Notes under the pieces: generated by a model
Database searches by the model: none
Seen by the model: the letters and a program-made list of their open reading frames with translations, nothing else
Told to the model about the DNA's origin: nothing
In this document: piece after piece, positions 8,098-16,015 of the stretch
Layout: each line of letters opens with the position of its first letter
How positions within the stretch are numbered: position 1 is the stretch's first letter
Made by a program: the position numbers and the translations under genes
Source of the DNA: Chitinophagaceae bacterium
GTDB taxonomy: Bacteria; Bacteroidota; Bacteroidia; Chitinophagales; Chitinophagaceae
DNA length: 64,000 bases
Direction: 5' to 3'
Assembly: GCA_014379345.1 (NCBI GenBank)
Contig: JACMLY010000094.1
Coordinates: 36,493-100,492, forward strand

Positions 8098-9084
8098 ATG
8101 GCAAGATCAATTGCGTTCCGGGAGGCTTTACGTGAAGCGATGAATGAGGAAATGCGTCGTGATGAAAAAGTTTTTCTGATGGGAGAGGAAGTGGCCGAAT
8201 ACAATGGCGCTTACAAAGTAAGCCAGGGAATGCTGGATGAATTCGGCCCGAAAAGAGTCATTGATACGCCTATTTCTGAGTTGGGTTTTACCGCCGTTGC
8301 AGTCGGCGCCGCCCAAAACGGCCTACGCCCGATCGTTGAATACATGACCTGGAACTTTGCCGTTCTGGCTTTAGATCAAATTCTCAATACCGCTTCTAAG
8401 ATGCTGGCGATGAGTGGAGGGCAGCTTGGATGTCCTATTGTTTTTCGGGGTCCTAACGGATCTGCCGGCCAGCTTGGTGCACAGCACTCTACCGCTTTTG
8501 AGAGTTACTATGCCAATATTCCGGGCATGAAAGTGATATCTCCGTCGAATCCATATGATGCAAAAGGATTATTAAAATCGGCTATCCGTGATAACGACCC
8601 GGTCATTTTTATGGAGAGTGAGGTGATGTATGGCGAAAAGGGCGAAGTTCCGGAAGAGGAATACCTGATACCTATTGGGAAAGCGGATGTAAAAAAACAG
8701 GGAACAGATGTAACTATTGTTTCTTTTAATAAGATGATGAAAGTAGCGCTCGGTGCTGCCGGTGAACTTGAAAAAGAAGGAGTGAATGCAGAAGTCATTG
8801 ATCTTCGGTCAATCCGTCCCCTGGACTGGATGACTATCCTTGAAAGTGTAAAGAAAACCAACAGGCTTGTGATCGTGGAAGAGCAATGGCCATTTGCCTC
8901 CATTTCATCTGAGATCGCTTATCGTATTCAAAAAGAAGGCTTCGATTACCTGGATGCTCCCATCCGCCGGATCACATCGGCCGATGCACCGATGCACTAT
9001 GCTCCCAACCTTGCAGCACTTGCCCAACCCGATGTTCCCAGAACTGTTAAGCTGGTAAAGGAAGTGATGTACCTGAAGAAATAG
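8098..9084 (+). CDS. pdhB: Pyruvate dehydrogenase E1 component, beta subunit
   Basis: A 328-residue E1-beta subunit of the pyruvate (or related 2-oxoacid) dehydrogenase complex, which with E1-alpha decarboxylates pyruvate using thiamine diphosphate. The conserved opening IAFREALREAMNEEMRRDEKVFLMGEEV, DTPISELGFTAVAVGAA, GPNGSAGQLGAQHS and DLRSIRPLDW are all present. Length is normal for the family. E1-alpha, E2 and E3 are not adjacent; split pdh genes are common in Bacteroidota. A consensus promoter lies just upstream. Branched-chain 2-oxoacid dehydrogenase is the alternative, but GPNGSAGQLGAQHS favours pyruvate. Confidence 0.93.
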   Translation: MARSIAFREALREAMNEEMRRDEKVFLMGEEVAEYNGAYKVSQGMLDEFGPKRVIDTPISELGFTAVAVGAAQNGLRPIVEYMTWNFAVLALDQILNTASKMLAMSGGQLGCPIVFRGPNGSAGQLGAQHSTAFESYYANIPGMKVISPSNPYDAKGLLKSAIRDNDPVIFMESEVMYGEKGEVPEEEYLIPIGKADVKKQGTDVTIVSFNKMMKVALGAAGELEKEGVNAEVIDLRSIRPLDWMTILESVKKTNRLVIVEEQWPFASISSEIAYRIQKEGFDYLDAPIRRITSADAPMHYAPNLAALAQPDVPRTVKLVKEVMYLKK

Positions 9085-9182
9085 AAATGGTGCAGTGAAA
9101 ATGAAACAACCGGATCGTGCAATCAAACCAGCTACTTCAACATCGTCATTATAGAAGATACCTTCTTTTCGCAAATTCAAAA

Positions 9183-9201
9183 GCCGGGACAATGCCCCGG
9201 C
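9183..9201 (-). terminator. Putative terminator of the small membrane-peptide gene
   Basis: Stem GCCGGG/CCCGGC around a 7-base loop. Read on the minus strand it is followed by TTTTGAATTT, so it fits best as the terminator of the minus-strand small gene that stops at 9228. It is nearly the same hairpin as that at 3240. Confidence 0.6.
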
Positions 9202-9227
9202 AAAATATATTTAACATAATAGGTAAA

Positions 9228-9362
9228 TTATCCCAGAATCTTCAAAGCACTTGCACAAAGAGTGACAATAACATATACACATCCTAACATTACGCTTCCT
9301 AAAAATGCAAGTTTGATGACGGTGCTGCTGACAGCCGGTGGGGTTTGAACCTGGGTTTTCAT
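9228..9362 (-). CDS. Small single-span membrane peptide (44 aa)
   Basis: A 44-residue frame, MKTQVQTPPAVSSTVIKL followed by one hydrophobic segment (AFLGSVMLGCVYVIVTLCASAL) and a short ILG tail. An upstream in-frame ATG at 9470 exists, but the 36 residues before this one look like untranslated sequence. Its own terminator hairpin directly downstream supports it as a real unit. I do not recognise the family. It could be a stress-related or complex-associated small membrane protein. Confidence 0.5.
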   Translation of the reverse strand: MKTQVQTPPAVSSTVIKLAFLGSVMLGCVYVIVTLCASALKILG

Positions 9363-9490
9363 AGGTAACTCTTTAAGGTGATTAAATTGGATTGCCGGTT
9401 TTTTCAAGAATACGCAGCTAAAGTAAAAATAAAAAATCTTTAATGCAAGCCCTCGCCACCGAAAAATCACCTTAAATCACGGGCATTAGG

Positions 9491-10264
9491 TCACCACTTT
9501 CTCGCCTGATCAGGTTCAAAAACCCATTCAGGGGTGTAAATCAATGTCTTACCATTCAACTCGTACCAGGGACTGAGGTCGCTGGCAATAGGATTTCGGA
9601 GTATATGAATATCCTGGGCAGGCATATAACTTTGGGCAAGTAAGTATATCCTGGTACCAGCGGCATTAAGGGCCATGTCCATAACGATCACAGCATGGCC
9701 CGGAGACCCTCCTTTGATGAGTACATCGCCCGGCTTTAAAGCGGAAAAATCATCTAGCTTTTTCAATTGTTTTTCGAGCGATTTTGTCCCGCAATAGGAG
9801 AATACTTTTTCGAGATAGTTCTCGAAAGATCTTTCTGAAGATCGGGAATAATTATATTTCCTCCCGTTGTTATCAGCAAAACTGATTTCATCAAATCTTT
9901 TGTGATCGTAAAGGTACTGAGCCCTTAACCGCATCACGGCATCGGCACATTGTTGTAAATCTTTTTTGCCAATGGGAATGTCCAGCACCGTGAATTGCGC
10001 CGACTGATTTCGTTTCAATTCACCATTGTACAGGAACACTCTTTTGTCTTTCCTGATCCCAATGGTACGGAGCCAACCGGCAAAAGAGCCACTCGCAAAA
10101 TCCATTCTTCTGAAACCCGGAGGCAGCTGAATTTTTTCCACCGTTTGTGCCGTGTAATAGACAGTGGTATCACCGAAGGATGCGGGTAATGCGATATTAT
10201 CAGTGTAGGATTGACATGATATAAAATATGGCAAAATTATTGTCATGAGCAGGTTCGGTCTCAT
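9491..10264 (-). CDS. DUF4846 domain lipoprotein
   Basis: A 257-residue protein starting with a lipoprotein signal (MRPNLLMTIILPYFISC, lipobox ending at Cys17). The mature part matches DUF4846: LPPGFRRMDFASGSFAGWLR, a long middle with QQCADAVMRLRAQYLYD, then VLIKGGSPGHAVIVMDMA and LLAQSYMPAQDIHILRNP. The family is common in Bacteroidota. Its conserved Cys and GHAVIV His/Asp arrangement recalls NlpC/P60-like folds, but the activity is not established. The start at 10264 is chosen for the lipobox; a longer frame reaches 10321. It is divergent from the AAA+ regulator gene. Confidence 0.85.
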   Translation of the reverse strand: MRPNLLMTIILPYFISCQSYTDNIALPASFGDTTVYYTAQTVEKIQLPPGFRRMDFASGSFAGWLRTIGIRKDKRVFLYNGELKRNQSAQFTVLDIPIGKKDLQQCADAVMRLRAQYLYDHKRFDEISFADNNGRKYNYSRSSERSFENYLEKVFSYCGTKSLEKQLKKLDDFSALKPGDVLIKGGSPGHAVIVMDMALNAAGTRIYLLAQSYMPAQDIHILRNPIASDLSPWYELNGKTLIYTPEWVFEPDQARKW

Positions 10265-10269
10265 ATTGC

Positions 10270-10277
10270 TATTTTTG
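10270..10277 (+). promoter_or_regulatory. Putative -7 element for the AAA+ regulator
   Basis: TATTTTTG matches TAnnTTTG. It lies 61 bases before the ATG at 10339, in the divergent region. No good -33 is seen. Confidence 0.4.
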
Positions 10278-10338
10278 AAGCTAATTGGTAGGATGCCTGC
10301 CTCATATTTATTCCACACCAAAAGATTGTTAAAAACCT

Positions 10339-11502
10339 ATGTCCAACATTTTGATCATTGACGATGAAAAAGCGATCCGGAAAACTCTTAGTGAAATTCT
10401 TTCTTATGAAGGCTACAAAATTGAAGAAGCTTCTGACGGAGAAGAAGGACTGAAAAAATTTAAAGAAAAAGCATACGATGTAGTGCTATGTGATATTAAA
10501 ATGCCCAAATTAGATGGACTTGAATTCCTTGATAAAGCAAGGGAAGCAAATCCCGATGTTCCGGTGATCATGATTTCAGGACACGGAACTATAGAAACCG
10601 CAGTTGAGGCGGTTAAAAAAGGAGCGTACGATTATATCTCAAAACCGCCGGATCTCAATCGGTTACTGATCACCATCCGGAATGCGAAAGATAAGACCAA
10701 CCTTGTTGCCGAAACAAAAGTGCTTAAGCGTAAAGTAAGTAAGGTGGAGGAAATGATTGGCGAATCAGGGCCGATCGTAAAGATCAAGGAAACGATCGAT
10801 AAAGTTGCCCCTACCGAAGCGCGTATCCTGATAACGGGAGATAACGGTGTCGGCAAGGAACTGGTAGCGCGCTGGGTTCATGAAAAAAGCAGTCGTGCAA
10901 CCGGGCCACTCATTGAAGTGAACTGTGCTGCTATTCCCAGCGAATTGATCGAAAGCGAATTATTTGGTCATGAGAAAGGGTCTTTCACATCTGCAGTGAA
11001 ACAACGGATCGGAAAATTTGAGCAAGCACATTCCGGCACATTGTTCCTTGACGAAATTGGAGACATGAGCGTAAATGCCCAGGCCAAAGTGCTTCGTGCA
11101 TTACAGGAGGGGAAAATAACCCGGGTAGGCGGAGATAAAGATATCAATGTGGATGTCAGGGTCATTGCCGCAACCAACAAAGACCTTTTGAAAGAAGTAG
11201 ATGAGAAGAATTTTCGTCTCGATCTTTACCACCGCCTAAGTGTCATCATCATACACGTTCCATCACTGAATGACCGTAGAGCCGATATCCCGCTGCTGGT
11301 AGACAAATTTTTAACCGATGTATGCTGCGATTACGGGATCTCTAAAAAAAATATCGACAACAGCGCTCTCGATGCTTTAAAGCAACATGATTGGTCTGGA
11401 AATATCCGCGAACTCAGGAATGTCGTTGAGAGACTGGTGATACTTGGTGGAAAGGTAATTACGGGTGAAGATGTTGAAATGTACGTACTGCCGCGAAAAT
11501 AG
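10339..11502 (+). CDS. Response regulator-AAA+ (NtrC-like) protein lacking DNA-binding domain
   Basis: A 387-residue protein. The receiver domain (1-120) has D8-D9, phosphoacceptor Asp52 and Lys102. The sigma-54-type AAA+ domain (about 140-375) has Walker A GDNGVGKE (167-174) and Walker B GTLFLDEIGD (234 onward). The sigma-54 contact loop, normally GAFTGA, reads GSFTSA (214-219), two substitutions. The protein ends right after the AAA+ lid (EDVEMYVLPRK), with no Fis-type helix-turn-helix; NtrC proteins are usually 440-480 residues. It may activate from solution, or may not act on sigma-54 at all. The hydrolase gene begins 5 bases downstream. Confidence 0.88.
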   Translation: MSNILIIDDEKAIRKTLSEILSYEGYKIEEASDGEEGLKKFKEKAYDVVLCDIKMPKLDGLEFLDKAREANPDVPVIMISGHGTIETAVEAVKKGAYDYISKPPDLNRLLITIRNAKDKTNLVAETKVLKRKVSKVEEMIGESGPIVKIKETIDKVAPTEARILITGDNGVGKELVARWVHEKSSRATGPLIEVNCAAIPSELIESELFGHEKGSFTSAVKQRIGKFEQAHSGTLFLDEIGDMSVNAQAKVLRALQEGKITRVGGDKDINVDVRVIAATNKDLLKEVDEKNFRLDLYHRLSVIIIHVPSLNDRRADIPLLVDKFLTDVCCDYGISKKNIDNSALDALKQHDWSGNIRELRNVVERLVILGGKVITGEDVEMYVLPRK

Positions 11503-11507
11503 ACTGT

Positions 11508-12164
11508 ATGCATCATGTGTATTGTATAAGTGGATTAGGAGCCGATGAAAGAATATTTTGCAAACTGCAGGTGCCGGATGCTGAATTTCATTTTATTCGT
11601 TGGGAGCAGCCCGGGCCGGGGGAAAGCATTAGCAGTTACGCGAAAAAGCTATGCAACCAGATTCAGCATGATCAACCCATCCTGATGGGGGTTTCATTCG
11701 GTGGCATGATGGCCATTGAAATGGCCAAAGTTTCACTTGTTGAAAAAGTAGTCCTCATTTCAAGCATAAAATCTTTGAATGAATTGCCACGCTGGATGAA
11801 AATTTGCGGCCGATTCAGATTCGACAAGATACTGCCTTCAAAACCACTTCATACCATACGTCCCTTAAAAGCACTGCGTCCTGTTCAGAATTATTTTTTG
11901 GGAACGGAATCAGCAGAAGAAAAGGCGATCGCTAATCAATTCAGGGACACAGTGGACCCGCACTACCTGCGATGGTCAATCAATCAAGTGCTGAACTGGC
12001 AAAATAACTGGCAGCCTCAAACGATCTTTCATCTGCATGGAGCGAACGACCATATCTTTCCTTTGAAGCACGTAAAGCCAACACATATTATTCCAAATGC
12101 GGGCCATTTTATGATAATGAACAAGTGCAAAGAAATCAGCGAAATTTTAAAGGAGATTCTTTAA
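11508..12164 (+). CDS. Alpha/beta hydrolase
   Basis: A 218-residue alpha/beta hydrolase fold protein. The oxyanion region CISGLGADERIF, nucleophile elbow GVSFGG, acidic residue in HLHGANDHIFP and the final histidine in IPNAGHFMI make a complete Ser-Asp-His triad. It is short, with a small cap, like the YheT/RsbQ-sized esterases; the substrate is unknown. It starts 5 bases after the AAA+ regulator stop and is presumably in the same operon. Confidence 0.85.
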   Translation: MHHVYCISGLGADERIFCKLQVPDAEFHFIRWEQPGPGESISSYAKKLCNQIQHDQPILMGVSFGGMMAIEMAKVSLVEKVVLISSIKSLNELPRWMKICGRFRFDKILPSKPLHTIRPLKALRPVQNYFLGTESAEEKAIANQFRDTVDPHYLRWSINQVLNWQNNWQPQTIFHLHGANDHIFPLKHVKPTHIIPNAGHFMIMNKCKEISEILKEIL

Positions 12165-12214
12165 AGAATCAAATCAGAGGCATGGGATCGTTGAAAGAGT
12201 GCAGGTAGCTTTAT

Positions 12215-12237
12215 AAAGGCCCTGTATGACCTTTTTT
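12215..12237 (+). terminator. Weak putative terminator after the hydrolase gene
   Basis: AAAGG at 12215-12219 pairs with CCTTT at 12230-12234, followed by further T residues. It lies 50 bases past the hydrolase stop. The stem is short. Confidence 0.4.
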
Positions 12238-12430
12238 GTGTGTTTGTTTTAAATCGCTTGTGTGAACAGTCGGGAGGTTCACAAAGAAACGCAAAGAACC
12301 TAAATCAGTCTTTGATCATGCTGTAGCGCAACTGATTTTAACATTTGAAATCATTCTTTTTCCCAAGAAATTGCCAACTTTCCATTTTCGCCATACAATT
12401 TGCAACCTGCTAACAAATATGCCATGTTGT

Positions 12431-12463
12431 TTTTGTAATTTCAGAACGGCAAAAATATATCTG
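12431..12463 (+). promoter_or_regulatory. Putative promoter of the Asn/Arg-rich secreted protein
   Basis: TTTTG (12431-12435), a 20-base spacer, then TATATCTG (12456-12463), one mismatch from TAnnTTTG. The ATG follows 44 bases later. Confidence 0.5.
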
Positions 12464-12506
12464 AGATTTAAATTATCTGAGATTAAAACAAACTAAAAAA
12501 CCCGTT

Positions 12507-14957
12507 ATGAAACGCTCCTCTGCTCTTTTGAGCCTTTTATCTGTCTTTATATTGCTCAGCTATACCAGTCACGCCCAGGAGATATGGCCAAAAACTGTCA
12601 ATGGAACCAACGGTACAATTCTTAAACTCTATCAATGGCAACCCGAAACATTTTTAAATAATAATCTGAAAGCAAGAGCAGCTATTTCTGTACTTGAAAA
12701 TGGCCAGGCAGATCCTGTATTTGGGGTAGCCTGGCTCGATGTACGTACCCGTACTATTGGCGACCAGGTTCTGGTGGATGCCATTGAGATCAATTCCATC
12801 AAACTACCAGGAGAACTTGCGGATGACAAACTGGAAAGCTTCAGTACACTGATTGAAAAGAGTGCTGATGACTGGGAGATCTCGTTCCCACTGGCAGAAC
12901 TGCAATCTTCGCTAGACATTAACAAACAGCAAACATCGCTTTCAAACCAGATCAATAATACACCTCCCAAAATCCTGTACAGTGCTTCTCCATCTATACT
13001 TGTACTTGTAGACGGAGCTCCGAAAATTCAATATAATAAAGAATGGGAGGCCAACGCTGTAGTAAATACTCCTTTCACCATTGTAAAGAATCCGGATGAT
13101 CAATTCTTTTTATATGGAGGCAGGCATTGGTACACCGCACCTGCTGCAACAGGCCCTTATGTTCTGACCACTTCGGTCTCGCAACAACTCCGGAGAATAG
13201 AGCAGAAGGTAAATGACGCAGGAAAGAATGATGATGCAGGTGCAGAATCTGATGAAAATACGATATACAAAATTATTGTTAGCACTGAGCCTGCCGAACT
13301 GATACAATCAAAAGGGGAAGCCAGTTTTTCGGCTGTGCAGGGTTCCGGTTTACTATATGTTTCTAATTCCGAGAATGATATTTTCATGGATGTTAATTCG
13401 CAGGATTATTATGTGCTGCTATCTGGCCGTTGGTATAAATCAAAAACACTGAGTGGCAACTGGCAATATATTTCTTCGGATAATCTGCCCGGTGACTTTG
13501 CAAGAATTCCCGAAGGTTCTCCGAAAGATAATGTGCTCGCCAGTGTGGCCGGAACAGAAGCTGCAGAAGATGCTCTGGAAGAAGCAGAAGTACCGCAAAC
13601 AGCCAGAGTAAACCGCCACAGTGCCAAAGCAGAAGTGATATACGACGGAAATCCGGAATTTGAGTCAATTGATGGAACGGATCTGGCATATGCTACAAAT
13701 ACCTCAGCTTCTGTAGTGCGGTGGAGAGGAAGATATTATAGTGTAGATAACGGGGTATGGTTCGAATCGGGAGCTGCCTTGGGACCCTGGGCAGTAAGTG
13801 TCTCCAGGCCTTATGTGGTGGCGCTTATCCCGCCGCGTTATCCTGTATATCATATGAAGTATGTGTATATCTATGATATTACTCCGGATTATGTCTACAT
13901 GGGATATACCCCCGGCTACCTCAACACATATATCTATGGCCCTACTATTGTATATGGTACAGGATATCATTACCGCCCCTGGTCTCGTCATTATTATTTT
14001 CCACGACCTTATACATGGGGATTCGCTGTGCGATATAATCCGTGGTTTGGATGGGGAATAGGGTTTGGTTTTAGTACGGGTTGGTTTAATGGCGGTTTCT
14101 ACTCTGGCAGGAATTATGGTTATAGCGGTGGGTGGTGGGGACCAAGAAATTATCGTCCCTCATATTGCTGGTCGCCCTACCGTTATCAGGGCGGATATTA
14201 TGGAAGAAATGCAATTACATATAACCGTAACAGAAACTACAACCAGGGATCTCGTAATTTTAATTCAAACAATAATATTTACCGGAACAGAAATGGTGTT
14301 GAAAGCCGCACTTATTCCCGGAATTATTCACCGGAAAGGAGAGCAAGTGACAGGCGTAGCTTGTCATACAACAACAATAATCGCGTAAGAAATAATAATT
14401 TTCAGGGAAGTACTGATGAACGTGGAATCAGGTCTCCAAGAGTATCCAATCCCGGCAGCAATAATGCCGGAACGAGTAGAACCAGGCTACAAAATATCGA
14501 ATCTAACCAGCAATACAATAACAGGGACAATAATGCCGGCACTCCATCCCGGAGACCCGAACGGCTTGCACCAGTCAGCAATGATAACCGGAATAATAAT
14601 GACCGCGTTAACAATAACGGGGAGGCTACCCCCCAGAGAAGGTCTGTAATTGAAAATGGAGAAAGGCAGCGGCAACTGCCTCAGAACAACGCCGATAGGA
14701 GAATCAACAATAATTCCAGGGAAGACCAAAGGACAATACCAGGTCGCATTTCGCAGCCGCAACAAAGAAGGGAATTGATTCAGTCTCAGCAAAGCCACGG
14801 CCGTGTTACTGAACGAGAACCTGTTTTCAGACAGCAGTCGCCACAGCGACCGGCTGAAAGAAGGGAAAACATAAGGCCAAATTCGTCACAAGGGGTAGAA
14901 GGGAACAATAACTCAAGGCCTTCCAGAAATCTTAACAGGGGAAGAAGAGAAAATTAG
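12507..14957 (+). CDS. Large secreted protein with RWY/GPW repeats and Asn/Arg-rich tail
   Basis: An 816-residue exported protein (signal peptide MKRSSALLSLLSVFILLSYTSHAQ). Residues about 25-440 are structured and contain at least three short modules of the form R-W/Y-Y, a few residues, G-P/N-W/Y: GGRHWYTAPAATGPYV, GRWYKSKTLSGNWQYI and GRYYSVDNGVWFESGAALGPW. These resemble proteins sometimes annotated as carbohydrate-binding family V/XII. Residues about 450-570 are Tyr/Gly/Trp-rich; residues about 570-816 are a low-complexity tail rich in Asn, Arg, Gln and Ser (RNRNYNQGS, NNNNRVRNNN). The tail is likely disordered and basic. Function is unknown; a surface or matrix role is inference. Confidence 0.75.
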   Translation: MKRSSALLSLLSVFILLSYTSHAQEIWPKTVNGTNGTILKLYQWQPETFLNNNLKARAAISVLENGQADPVFGVAWLDVRTRTIGDQVLVDAIEINSIKLPGELADDKLESFSTLIEKSADDWEISFPLAELQSSLDINKQQTSLSNQINNTPPKILYSASPSILVLVDGAPKIQYNKEWEANAVVNTPFTIVKNPDDQFFLYGGRHWYTAPAATGPYVLTTSVSQQLRRIEQKVNDAGKNDDAGAESDENTIYKIIVSTEPAELIQSKGEASFSAVQGSGLLYVSNSENDIFMDVNSQDYYVLLSGRWYKSKTLSGNWQYISSDNLPGDFARIPEGSPKDNVLASVAGTEAAEDALEEAEVPQTARVNRHSAKAEVIYDGNPEFESIDGTDLAYATNTSASVVRWRGRYYSVDNGVWFESGAALGPWAVSVSRPYVVALIPPRYPVYHMKYVYIYDITPDYVYMGYTPGYLNTYIYGPTIVYGTGYHYRPWSRHYYFPRPYTWGFAVRYNPWFGWGIGFGFSTGWFNGGFYSGRNYGYSGGWWGPRNYRPSYCWSPYRYQGGYYGRNAITYNRNRNYNQGSRNFNSNNNIYRNRNGVESRTYSRNYSPERRASDRRSLSYNNNNRVRNNNFQGSTDERGIRSPRVSNPGSNNAGTSRTRLQNIESNQQYNNRDNNAGTPSRRPERLAPVSNDNRNNNDRVNNNGEATPQRRSVIENGERQRQLPQNNADRRINNNSREDQRTIPGRISQPQQRRELIQSQQSHGRVTEREPVFRQQSPQRPAERRENIRPNSSQGVEGNNNSRPSRNLNRGRREN

Positions 14958-14979
14958 TATACGTTTGGATCAATCACAT

Positions 14980-15858
14980 TTATTTATTACAAAAGGAAAG
15001 CATAGCTTCTGCATCCTTTAACACCCGGATGTTAGAAGGCATAACATCTAGTTTTCGGGCCTGAGGTCCTGAAAAAACAATCTCTTTATCCGGGAAGACT
15101 GATGAAATCTTTTTTAGATATTCATTCAGGTCTGTCGACAATAAGTTCGTAACAAGGTGACAATATAGTTGGGTAGGGTTGTGCTGTACACAAAAATCTT
15201 TGATTGCATCCAGGTGGGCGTTCTTTCCCACATAAACAAAGTATACACCATTTCTTTTCAATAGATACTGCATGAACAGCAGGGGAATCTCGTGATGTTC
15301 GCCTTCCGGTGCAAACAGTAATACCTTTCTTTGGCCCTCGTTACCGGGAGGTTTATCAACTCCATCAATAGCCACAAGGATTTTTTTGATGACCAGGGCA
15401 CTGGCAAAATGTTCCTGAGCCGGGCTAACTTTATCCGTCATCCACAACAGCCCAATTTTATTTAATAAAGGAAACAAAATCTGAGTCACTGTCTTTTCAA
15501 AACCAAGATGAAGGATGAGGTTATGCAGAATTTTTTCGTATCGCGACTGGTCGAAGTCTATGGATGCTTCCGTAAGCTGGTTGACAAATACCTGGTAATT
15601 TTCCTTGCCTGATGTGGTATCCAGGGCCATTTTCTTGATTTCTTCTTCTGAGAAGCCGGCGATCTTAGAAATTTTGTAGCCACTGTGATACAAAAATGCG
15701 ATCCTTAATATGTATTTAAGGTCTTCATTATCATATTGGCGATGTTTGCTTTCCTTGCGTTTAGGATTCAGGAGCTTGTAGCGTTGTTCCCATATCCGGA
15801 GGGTGTGCGCCCTGATGCCTGTTAAATTTTCAATATCACTGATCGAAAAAAAGTTCAT
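14980..15858 (-). CDS. MerR-family regulator with B12-binding domain (CarH/LitR-like)
   Basis: A 292-residue regulator. Residues 1-70 are a MerR winged helix (FSISDIENLTGIRAHTLRIWEQRY). The middle four-helix domain carries Trp139, nine residues, then Glu149-His150, the Wx9EH motif that caps adenosylcobalamin in CarH. The C-terminal Rossmann-like domain has E187-x-H189, matching the lower-axial histidine motif ExHxxG, with the Gly replaced by Pro. All cobalamin contacts needed for CarH-type photoreception therefore appear present. The start at 15858 is chosen at the MerR domain; the frame extends to 15975 without MerR-like sequence. Neighbours are not carotenoid genes; lepB is divergent. Confidence 0.87.
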   Translation of the reverse strand: MNFFSISDIENLTGIRAHTLRIWEQRYKLLNPKRKESKHRQYDNEDLKYILRIAFLYHSGYKISKIAGFSEEEIKKMALDTTSGKENYQVFVNQLTEASIDFDQSRYEKILHNLILHLGFEKTVTQILFPLLNKIGLLWMTDKVSPAQEHFASALVIKKILVAIDGVDKPPGNEGQRKVLLFAPEGEHHEIPLLFMQYLLKRNGVYFVYVGKNAHLDAIKDFCVQHNPTQLYCHLVTNLLSTDLNEYLKKISSVFPDKEIVFSGPQARKLDVMPSNIRVLKDAEAMLSFCNK

Positions 15859-15984
15859 GGTTGTAACAAAAGTCGGTTTACGGCAACTAATAGGCAAATA
15901 TGGATCATAAGGTATAACTTTTATGCCAGGATGTATTTTAGCAATTCTTTGGAACAGACAGCATTCGGATGACAATTAATATGG

Positions 15985-15992
15985 TATTTTTG
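15985..15992 (+). promoter_or_regulatory. Putative -7 element for lepB
   Basis: TATTTTTG, an exact TAnnTTTG match, 24 bases before the lepB ATG. The -33 is unclear. It lies in the region shared with the divergent MerR/B12 gene. Confidence 0.55.
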
Positions 15993-16015
15993 CCGACAAT
16001 TTTAAATAACCTCTA

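Larger units (their letters stand above)
12165..12506. other. 342-base intergenic region
   Basis: No gene is seen. It holds a weak terminator-like hairpin at 12215-12237 after the hydrolase, a short word-like stretch near 12270-12300 (ttcacaaagaaacgcaaagaacc) without a matching second arm, and a promoter at 12431-12463 for the large secreted protein. Confidence 0.6.

Noticed and set aside
12632..14798. Several antisense and shifted frames inside the large secreted protein gene
   Set aside because: Low-complexity composition keeps other frames open; none shows a family motif or a start region.
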